From: Nymphaea colorata
Taxonomy: Eukaryota > Streptophyta > Magnoliopsida > Nymphaeales > Nymphaeaceae
DNA: 64,000 nucleotides
Direction: 5' to 3'
Assembly: GCF_008831285.2 (NCBI RefSeq)
Contig: NC_045141.1
Span: forward strand, 26,959,315 to 27,023,314
The notes under the pieces were generated by a model. It worked only from the letters and a program-made list of their open reading frames with translations. It ran no database searches and was not told the DNA's origin. A program made the translations under genes and the position numbers. Below are positions 53,701-64,000 of this stretch, in pieces (position 1 is the stretch's first letter; every line of letters starts with the position of its first letter).

Positions 53701-54299
53701 ATAGAATGGGAGAGATAGAATGGGGTTATGGTTTTTCTTTTTTCTAATTCTAACCATTTCTGCATCATGCTAACGCCTAAAATGGAGAAGCACCCGTAAG
53801 ACAGAGACATACCTGTGGAATGGGCAGATTGCTTGATTGGCAGGGTGAGGAGCAGCTTCAATCCACTACACATTTGAAGGAGGCGAGAGGTTGAAGGAGG
53901 GTGAAGAAGCGTGAGGGGCAAGGAAGACAAGAAGGGGCTACAGGGTGAGGGCTAGGGCAGCTCGGGGGCGTAGGCGAGGGCAGAGATGGAGGAGAAAGTA
54001 AGGTCGGGGGCGGAGAAGAGGAGAAAGGCAGGGGAGATGGGGGCAGAGGTGGAGGAGAAGGAGATGGGGGCAGAGGTCGAGGGCTTGGGGTTTGGGTCGT
54101 CAGGGGCGGGAGATGAAGTTTCTGTCTTGTCTGTTCCGAGGTTTTAGCTCGGAACAGAACGAGACAAAAAAATTATTTATACATTCGTTCATTTGTCCAT
54201 TCTGTCCAGCCTATCCTGTGTCTAACGTTTGATGAAAAAATCCACAAGACAAGACACGTGTGTCATGTTCTACGTGTCCTGTGGCCATCAAACGACCTC
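50711..54299. mobile_element. PIF/Harbinger-type element, 3589 bp, TTA target duplications
   Basis: The left end is GAGGACGTTTGAT and the right end, in reverse complement, GAGGTCGTTTGAT. Both sides are flanked by TTA (50708-50710 and 54300-54302), the hallmark three-base duplication of PIF/Harbinger elements. Both subterminal regions are rich in GTCC/TGTCC-type motifs (for example TTCTGTCC). No open frame resembles a PIF transposase or its MYB-like partner, so it looks non-autonomous. The interior has gene-like features on the minus strand (listed separately). Confidence 0.7.
51415..54110 (-). pseudogene. Gene-like sequence inside the PIF/Harbinger-type element, unidentified
   Basis: On the minus strand a CT/C-rich stretch (54110-53940) resembles a plant 5' leader. 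It is followed by an ATG at 53874 (MCSGLKLLLTLPIKQSAHST) and a good donor CCACAG|GTATGTC at 53813. Further down come an acceptor-flanked frame at 53404 (after TTGTAG), a neat exon-like block 52143-52074 (TGCAG|...CACAAG|GTATTG, one frame reading MALELATDIIVIVEEVKF) and an acceptor-like GGCTAG before 51648 (VPFCYHWKQVDDGVF). I do not recognise the protein and could not join the blocks in one frame. It may be a captured host gene fragment, a degraded transposon gene, or chance. Confidence 0.3.
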
Positions 54300-55344
54300 T
54301 TAGTATTCTCATCTTGCATTCCATCGGTTCAAATCCTTGGTGTTCTCATCTTCAAAGACAAACTACATATTGGAACTTATTCTATTTAATCAAGCCTATC
54401 ATCAGCTTAGATCCGACCCGTAAGCAAAAATGTAAGGGTTTGGTAAGCAAATATGTTCACACAAGGACAACTATGACAATGTTCAGATGCAATGACCGTT
54501 GCGTCTTGGTTAGCTTAAAAACTCTAAATCCAAGTTTTGATTTTAGTCGACATTAGTAGGTAAACACCAAACGGGGTTTGGTAGTGCCGAGTTTGGCCTT
54601 GAGCAGTTCTGTTTCTTCTCTTTAACATCTTTTCTACACTATCTTAGATCCAATGCTGCATTAAGATGTGCTTCTCAATATCTTATTTATATAACATAGA
54701 TTTTAAATCCACGTTACATGTTAAAAATCATGGGTTTAAGGTTGAATGGTAGGAAGGTATGACCTTAAATCCATGAATTTGAGATCCTAAAGTTCTATGC
54801 AAATCTGAATTCCGCGGTGAAACAAACACACTCTAATTCTCCCTACTATGGTTAACCACGGAATAATGGAGAACAAGACATGCACTAAGTCTCGCATGTC
54901 CACAGACGGTTGTTCAAGAGAATTGGGTAATGTGATCACCGGGAATCCATTTGTTCAATATATTGGCTCTTGTTGTTCTACTTAAATTGAATGCTGGGCA
55001 ACCAATATAGTTTCCTTCTGTTTTAACTTCTGCGGACGCCGGCCGAGGAGAAAGTATTCTCATGTTCCAAGCACATTCCCTGCCTGGAATTGCAGAACAG
55101 GTTGTCTTCGTTCCTGTTGTTCCAAGAACACAAATCAAATGTCCTCGGATAAAGCACCTGGTCCAAAACTGGATAGTTGAAGGCATTTAGAACATCATAA
55201 AATGCCTGAAAAACATAGACGTATCCTTGGAGCTCAGTAGCTCACATTTTGTATGTTCTTAGTGTCCTTTGTTTATGACCCTTTTTTAAGTTGAAGTAGA
55301 TAAACAGTTGGCTGCCTAGGTCCGTCCTGTGACGTAAAATGGTA

Positions 55345-55614
55345 AGAGAGTTTTTGGATGACGCTCGAAAAAATAGGTTTTAGGTGCAAAACTTGGTTTT
55401 GCTTTCGAAACCAAGTTTTTAGTGTCTGGGTGTAAATGAGTTTGAGAGAAACTCAGATTTTACAAAACCTAATTTTGTCAAGAAACCTAGCCCCTTTTAG
55501 ATTGTCCAAAAACCAGGTTTTGGACGTGCCACTCAAGCAAAAATGTAAGGGTTTTAAAATTCATTAAAAAGTATAAAAATTTGAATTAGATGATGGTGTC
55601 ATCCAAATGCCTCT
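55345..55614. mobile_element. MITE-like element with TIRs, 270 bp
   Basis: The ends read AGAGAGTTTTTGGATGAC and, in reverse complement, AGAGGCATTTGGATGAC. The flanking bases are TA on both sides (55343-55344 and 55615-55616). The TA duplication would suggest a Tc1/mariner (Stowaway-like) origin, but the terminal sequence is not a typical Stowaway end, so the superfamily is left open. A related left end lies at 787. No coding capacity. Confidence 0.6.
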
Positions 55615-55910
55615 TAAAAATTTGCATTATTCACTCTGCCGACTAAATAAACCAAAAAGAAGAAATCATCTATACCTTTCCTTGTCCTCTTATTTTCTTT
55701 TTCTCTTTCATTTTTCTCCTTTCACACCATTACCATCAGCACCTTAAATTGTAAAAAAGGAAAGAAACTTGAAAAATTTATATTTATATAACACTTTTGC
55801 TTTTCACTTCTTTCAATCTTGTAAAACTTCTTTCCCAGAATCAATCTTAATTTCTTTAACATAAGCGTACGTTTGGGGAAACGAATTTCACCAAATTAAC
55901 TTCAAAAATT

Positions 55911-56005
55911 TAAGGCTGCATTTGATTGCAAGGAAGAATTTAACGTGGTAAATTTTTCTGGAAAAAAAAACAGGATGATTTAAGGCCCTGTTTGATTGCA
56001 GGGGA
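55911..56005 (+). mobile_element. Two adjacent solo MITE left ends (PIF/Harbinger-like)
   Basis: TTTAAGGCTGCATTTGATTG (55909-55928) and TTTAAGGCCCTGTTTGATTG (55978-55997) resemble Tourist-type terminal repeats next to TAA. No matching right ends were found, so these are probably truncated or nested remnants. Confidence 0.4.
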
Positions 56006-56564
56006 GTTTTTTGCAGGATAAAATTAACTGTGTTTGTTGCACAAGGTAAAATGAAAGTGAGACTTTTTAAGTGATCGTTGGAAGATGTGGTTTTTTTTGT
56101 TTTTCTCCTCCATTTTCACGTGGATACACTCGCATTTCTCTATATATCAACAAAACATAAAATTAACAAAGTCATGAGTCATCAAGTTATTTAAACAAAC
56201 AAATCATTGAAGAAATAAAAGCTTCATGTCAACACCCTTTAACATACCCACATTGTTTTTGCTCACATTCCCTCTAAAGCTGAAATCTCTCTAATTGACT
56301 GAGCACCGATGTTTGATAACTCATCATCATCTGACATACCAGATTGTATTTTTAGCCCCTCCATTGAAAGGGCTTCAATTTTATCCATCGCACATGGTCA
56401 GTGACCCATTATTTTTGGCACTCTTAAAAAGGGCAGGATTCATAGACGCACAAATCCATCATCTCTTGTTCAGACAAAAAAGCATTCCCCTGCTTCTACC
56501 CCCTCTTCTTCTCGTCCTTCCTGTTCCCCCTCTGCATCGTCTGGTCGGGAGCCATCGAGCGGAT

Positions 56565-56606
56565 GAAAGTTCACCCGCTTGTTTTAACGAAAACGGGTGA
56601 AAGTTC
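56565..56606 (+). promoter_or_regulatory. Paired heat-shock-element-like motifs upstream of polyubiquitin
   Basis: GAAAGTTC occurs twice (56565-56572 and 56599-56606), each inside the phrase ATGAAAGTTCACCC or GTGAAAGTTCACCC. GAAnnTTC is the inverted-pair core bound by heat shock factors. The pair lies about 370-400 bp upstream of the polyubiquitin TATA box. Function is inferred from motif and context. Confidence 0.4.
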
Positions 56607-56652
56607 ACCCCGTTTGGGGGCGGGTGTACCGCCCATACACTTTTCTCCCTCC

Positions 56653-56792
56653 CCTTTCATTTTAAGTATGCAATCCCCCTTTCATTTTATCTATGCAATG
56701 CAGCGTAAAGTGTAAAATTATATCCTTTCATTTTATCTATGCAATGCAGCCTTTCCTTTCATTTTATTTATCTATTGTAAAATTCTATCCTT
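56653..56792 (+). repeat. Tandem CCTTTCATTTTATCTATGCA motif in polyubiquitin promoter
   Basis: At least four imperfect copies of CTTTCATTTTA(T/A)... are present, some extended by CTATGCAATGCAG. They sit 180-320 bp upstream of the TATA box. Confidence 0.75.
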
Positions 56793-56970
56793 TCCGAGTA
56801 GTGGAGGAGAGTCAGGAGATGCCGGCTGAAGTTATTTTGGTGGTTAAAGTCAAAGGGGGCCCTACAGTAAATATTCTTCCATCAAAACATGGCAAACGAA
56901 GATCATGAAACCTGTAACGATCTCCACCGTCGATCATCCCCCGAAGGGTCCGCCAACGTAGGGCCCTGGC

Positions 56971-56978
56971 TATAAATA
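56971..56978 (+). promoter_or_regulatory. TATA box of the polyubiquitin gene
   Basis: TATAAATA is followed about 30 nt later by a CT-rich leader, then by a leader-intron donor. It is the canonical arrangement for plant polyubiquitin genes. Confidence 0.75.
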
Positions 56979-57065
56979 CGTTTCCTTCCCTTCTTCTTCT
57001 CCGTCGCTTGCTTTTGGGTTTTCTTCTTGGGTTATCGTTCGCTGTTCCTCCTCTTCTTCCGGAAG

Positions 57066-59760
<2,695 letters not shown>

Positions 59761-61218
59761 GCAACTGCCGGGGGCGTCTGGCTGTTGTGGGTGTTCAATT
59801 GTCCGCAACTGCTACCGGATCGTTCTGCTGATAATAACGATGGGTCGTGTCTTGCAGCTGTTGCTTTGTTTTTAGTGTTGTGAAAGGTTATTACGTCGTG
59901 TTTCTTCTTTCTTGGACGGCGTCGGACTAATTGCCTACTGCCCTTTCGTGTTTCTATGCTCAAATAAATTTGTCCCTTGTTCGGTGCGTTCGCGCCGTTG
60001 GACGATGTGTTTCTTTCTGAATTTCGAATTGCCAAGATATATTTTTGGGACCCATTTCAGCGAGCGAGTTTTACCATAGGGTCGTTCGATGTTAAGAGAG
60101 CCCGTTGATTTTGTTACCTCCGCAAGATTTTGCTTGGGCTTTCTCTGCAGTCGCAGCTTGAACCCTGATGTTGATTGCACGCGTCCTCCCGTCCCTTGAA
60201 TGCATCATTCAAGCATGGGACGGCCTGCTAATAATGAAACTAGTCGATCGCACAAATTCAAAGGTGCCAAGGTCGTTTAGCATATTAAGCCGCGGCCAGT
60301 TTTATAGCCTGGTACCAATGAAACTAGTCGACCGCAACCAACATGTTCCTTCGGCATTGTGCACCCTTCAAAGTTGGAACTGTACAAATAAATTGGTTAG
60401 CAAGTAGACATGCAAACCCCAACATATGTGGTGGTGATCCAAGTCTCCCAGTATTCAGCTGAAATGTCCCCCCACTCTCGTGGCTCGGCAGCTCAGCCCA
60501 TTCAACTGCAGCGTGGCGTAGCGATGAAACGGACCAATGGAGGAGCTTGAGAATGGCTTTGGGAAATGGATCAGTGATGTCGGTCAGGAGATGTTTAGTG
60601 AGGGGTCGGTACGCTAATTGGTCGGTTGGGTAGCCGTAAAATCAACTTTTCATTTTTCCCTTGTCGTCTGTATCGATTTCACTAAGATTTTAATACTGTT
60701 ACCTCAGTTTTACACCCCTTAATCAGCTGACTCCATATTGTTGGAACCATAGAAATTATACCGGAAGACAGTGGATGGATTCATAATCCCAAGATAATGG
60801 AGAACTCTGGATTACAGCAGTACAGGCTCAAGAGACTCAACCTGAAGCACATCCTCCTCGCGCCTTGTTGTTGTCAGAAGTCGGCAATAGGGTGCTTCTC
60901 AGCCTGTAGGCATATTCTATGTTGCTCCTTTTTTTTTAAGGTTACAATACATCAGAAATCCGATACTGGAAATTTGGGCGTTTCTGATCAGCATCTTTGA
61001 TACAATCATCTGGGACGCAGTAAATCAATTAAAGATACAAGGTAAGTTCTGCCACTTCAAGGTATCTGTGACAAAAAAACCAGTCTTCGTGCCAGTTTCC
61101 TGAGGTAAAGAAACAGATAGTTATTGCAGTCTGCAGATGGGTAAGGTAGTTTGCGTTTTGAATTATCTAATCCTCTATAGTCCCCTTCGGTCTCCTGCTA
61201 GTAACTACTAAGTAACTG
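59761..61218. other. Polyubiquitin 3' flank and convergent intergenic DNA
   Basis: The first 200-250 bases are the probable 3' untranslated region with an AATAAA at 59963. Two copies of AATGAAACTAGTCGA(T/C)CGCA lie at about 60234 and 60317. No gene is recognised up to the stop codon of the phytochelatin synthase gene at 61219. Confidence 0.6.
59963..59968 (+). terminator. Candidate polyadenylation signal of polyubiquitin
   Basis: AATAAA occurs about 200 nt after the stop codon in T-rich DNA. Plant poly(A) signals are loose, so this is only a candidate. Confidence 0.4.
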
Positions 61219-61348
61219 TCAGACCACAGGTTCACCAAGATCATCATCCAACTTGTTGTCCTTGCATCTTTTAAGAAGACACAACTGCCGCGTCAAATGC
61301 AACACCTGCAGATCGGACCCTACCGCTTAAGAAAATTTCATGAATTAT

Positions 61349-61384
<36 letters not shown>

Positions 61385-64000
61385 CTCCTCTTGGAGAATG
61401 AGCGGAAGATTTTCTGTAGAAACCATTGTGCGGATTCTTTTTGAAACCTCGGTGTCCTTGAGACCGTTCCATGTTTGAGGCGGTAGCGCCAGAAGCAGGA
61501 TGGTTAGGACATCGCCGTTCGCTGGACTTGTTTCAGCACAATAGCCTCTACAAGAGTGGTTTTTGGCCTCAGCCGAAGGAACCAGCAAATCTAAACCTTG
61601 CACAGAGTTCCCAGCAGCAATCTTACTCGAGACGACTATGCTTGGCCCTTCACCGTTACGTGCAACGGTTTCTACACTGAATTCTTTACAGAAGAGCCCA
61701 GTTTCAGATCGCAGTCCTGTCGAGATTTCCGTCCCTTGGCAACAGACACTAGCAGCACTTGCTGCCAAATCTTGAGTGCTGTGCAAACCAGACACAGTTT
61801 TTGTGCAGCACTTGTTCTCAGTAGACAGCCATTCCATAACGCACTTAAATAGCTCCGTCTCGAGTATCTGTTCCAATACCATTTCCTGAAACCAAGGAGA
61901 AAACAAACTTGAGCTGTGGAGGAGGATAATGAAGTAGGACGTTGTTGAGATTTGGTTGTAGGTTTTCACTCAATCCATCGTTAAATTTAGGAGAAACCTT
62001 TCCTATATCGCTATTCCGTAATAAAGAAGTATAGTGTTATAACAAACCGAGACCTTAAGAGCGAGTCTTCCCTTTTCCTCCTCACTTAATTTGGTCTTCC
62101 CTCCTTCTTGTCTTCTAACCTCAGCTATCCACTTGATGAAGTGTGTTATACTGGATGGTAGGAAAGTGAAAATAACTGAAAGGACCTTCTGCACTGTATT
62201 TATACCGTCTGACTTTAGAAGGGAAGGGACTTCATCAAACAAGTATTTTGTAATGCCAACCCAACAGTCATGCGTACAGCTCTGGAAAAACATGAAAGAC
62301 AAAACAGAAACCATGTGACGAGTTAACTTGTGAAGAAATAAGACGTGCTTAATGGATTGGTTGCAGAACCATACATTGCAAGATCGTATATCCTGGTGGA
62401 AAAGATTGGTCATACGCAAAACCAAGCCTTTTATCTTATTCAAAACGACAATTTTGTATGAAACCATAATCCAACGATTGGAACAACATTTTCTTAACAA
62501 TCACTTCGTTAAAATTATGGGAACAATCACTTTGTTCAGAAAATGTAAAGTGATAATTATATTCTATTTGTCAATGTCAACAGGAAAACAAGGTGCAGTG
62601 AGGAGGAAATGACTTGTCTTTAATGTTTCAGTTTATGACCAGTATATAGACATGGAACACAGCGCCATGTTTACAGAAGTCATGATCTAGTTACTTTATA
62701 TATGTACATATAAAAGAGAGAAAAAAGGCCACTTGCTTCATTTTGTGCCTAAGCTCAACAAGATCTGAGTTTGTATGAATTGACTAAGCCATTCCATGTC
62801 TCAAAAAGATAAAGAAAGGCTTTAAGAACATCTTTCCCAAAAAAATTGACCGCACAATACACATAAAAGTATTAGACATGCGGGGCCACGGTCCAATTTT
62901 TATGAATAATTCTCATGTTTGAGAAAATGAAGCGGTTCGTGGAGTGTCACTGTGTCAGTATTGGTGTCACCGCTAACAGTGGTGGACAACGACATCTCAT
63001 TTTCTCTAACATCAAGGTAACATAGGTGCAAATATATTTTCATTCAAATCTAAGCCTTGGACCTATGGACATCTGAAGTTTTAGATTAAAGATCATAAAT
63101 ACAGTAATGAAAGATATTTCATTCAAAGCCACCACTGAACCTGTGATCAAGTTTTGTGTAACCTCACCAAGGGCCACATTGGGGTTAGTCATTTTCATCT
63201 TCACGAAAGGTGTCAGATGTATCTCTGTAGTATGTCAAGAGGTTTCCTTTTAGGTGCACTGGGTAGTCTTATTTTTCTTCTGTTCTATTTCTATCATGAA
63301 GGTATCATGTTCTCAGCCGCAGGGCAACAAGAGGAAGGTCTTCCTTCCCTGAAATGAAATGTGCGGCACGTTACTTTCTCCTACTTTCCTGATGACTATC
63401 TAATGCTTGTGTGCGTGCCATGCAATAAGCAGGAACAGCCATTAAAGATGTAAAGGAAAAGTACAACTCCAAAGCTGGTCGTTGTTCAGGGCCTCCTAGT
63501 TGCATTCTGGAACTTGGTCAGGAATTTTTGGCAAACAACACTTCTCAAAAGACATATTCCTAAAAAAACAAGTGAACTTGGATTATCAGTGCAAGCATAA
63601 ACATTTTAGAAAAAGCAGGTTCAATGTAAAAGCCAAAAGGATAAAAATGCTTCCATACTAATTACCAACGTATACAGCAGAGATGGTGCTCTGGGAAGCT
63701 TGGAGACTAGCATAAACCTGAAAAGTTACAGAGATTGGTAAACGAAGACAGTCTCAACTCTTAACTAAGCCAAACAAAACCAAAGTATCAGGACAAAAGT
63801 AGCATCTAGTTGTCCTTCAAAAGCCAATGTTTTTTCCTGATTTCAATAGCATTATTTCTAATCGAGAAGACATAGTTTGATGCATACCCCCTATGATGCC
63901 CGGTTGCTGCATCAATGGTGTCCATGGCCTCCCAAAGAAGAGAAAGTGGAACCCAATGTGGAGGATACTTAAAGCGCGCAACATCCAGAATAAGCACCAT
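61219..64000 (-). CDS. PCS1: Phytochelatin synthase (glutathione gamma-glutamylcysteinyltransferase), 3' part; 5' exons lie beyond the right edge
   Basis: Minus-strand exons: 64000(partial)-63888, 63717-63666, 62281-62054, 61885-61385, 61305-61219. All junctions keep frame, about 326 codons present. The first exon seen carries [17 protein letters not shown], which in this family contains the catalytic Asp (Asp180 in Arabidopsis PCS1). The catalytic Cys and His exons lie outside the window. Following signatures are [84 protein letters not shown] and the C-terminal QLCLLKRCK. The enzyme makes phytochelatins from glutathione in the cytosol when activated by cadmium, zinc or arsenic. The C-terminal metal-sensing half keeps a CC pair but lacks most of the usual CC...C..C cluster (FCKEFSVET instead). 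The last intron is only 79 nt and nearly half of it is a CT repeat next to the donor. Confidence 0.93.
61351..61382 (-). repeat. (GA)n microsatellite, CT in sense, filling the start of the last phytochelatin synthase intron
   Basis: About 32 nt of GA on the plus strand reads as CT on the coding strand. It starts right after the donor GAG|GTT and occupies about 40 percent of a 79 nt intron. Confidence 0.95.

Larger units (their letters stand above)
54303..56970. other. Intergenic DNA with MITE ends, then polyubiquitin upstream region
   Basis: No gene is recognised. It contains a 270 bp TIR element (55345-55614), two solo PIF/Harbinger-like left ends at about 55911 and 55981, two GAAAGTTC motifs (56565 and 56599) and a tandem CCTTTCATTTTATCTATGCA repeat (56653-56792) in the presumed polyubiquitin promoter. 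Confidence 0.6.

Noticed and set aside
53547..53930. 127-codon minus-strand frame inside the PIF-type element as a complete gene
   Set aside because: Its only gene-like portion is the start and the GTATGT donor at 53813. Downstream of that it reads into intron-like DNA, so it is reported only as part of a doubtful captured fragment.
54320..54340. GGTTCAAATCC, resembling a tRNA B box
   Set aside because: No acceptor stem, anticodon arm or A box lies at the right distance.

Overview
The window is nuclear DNA from a flowering plant. Every gene I could build is split by spliceosomal introns with GT/GC...AG borders. The encoded families include plant-specific ones: PHO1 phosphate exporter, long-chain fatty alcohol oxidase, phytochelatin synthase and a polyubiquitin with a leader intron. 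AT-rich intergenic DNA carries plant-type TIR transposons and many CT/GA, TA and GT microsatellites. The species cannot be fixed from the sequence alone. The long introns (up to 5.3 kb) and the divergence from Arabidopsis-type proteins are compatible with an early-diverging angiosperm or a basal eudicot, but that is a guess.

Layout, left to right: (1) 1-1471, repeats and PHO1 upstream DNA; (2) PHO1-like gene, + strand, 1586-7620, 14 exons, 767 aa; (3) mitochondrial succinyl-CoA ligase beta subunit, + strand, 9050-20268, 12 exons, 422 aa; (4) long-chain alcohol oxidase (FAO), - strand, 26409-21848, 3 exons, 756 aa; (5) a gene-poor 4 kb stretch with a PIF/Harbinger-type MITE; (6) polypyrimidine tract-binding protein (PTB1/2 type), + strand, 31009-41239, 10 coding exons, 472 aa, whose 5.3 kb first coding intron holds two related hAT-like elements; (7) ankyrin-repeat/GPCR-chaperone-like (ANKRD13-type) protein, - strand, 46789-43295, 2 exons; (8) a 3.6 kb PIF/Harbinger-type element with TTA target duplications at 50711-54299; (9) further MITE ends; (10) polyubiquitin, + strand, five head-to-tail ubiquitins at 58615-59760 behind a 1.55 kb leader intron; (11) 3' part of a phytochelatin synthase gene, - strand, from the right edge down to 61219.

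The genes are unrelated housekeeping or stress genes and do not form a cluster. They occur as convergent pairs: succinyl-CoA ligase/FAO, PTB/ankyrin protein, polyubiquitin/phytochelatin synthase. Exon borders were set by reading frame, splice dinucleotides and remembered family conservation. No alignment or transcript evidence was available.

The most unusual pattern is that five introns in four genes, plus a probable PTB leader intron, start with a CT microsatellite (CU in the RNA) at or within about 15 nt of the 5' splice site. Several of these donors are poor U1 matches (GTCTCT, GTTCTC). Other points worth a second look are the twin hAT elements in the PTB intron, the possible gene-capturing PIF element, loss of the usual cysteine cluster in the phytochelatin synthase C-terminus, and paired heat-shock-element-like motifs upstream of polyubiquitin. 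I found no tRNA, rRNA, CRISPR or viral genes, and no clearly new multi-gene system.
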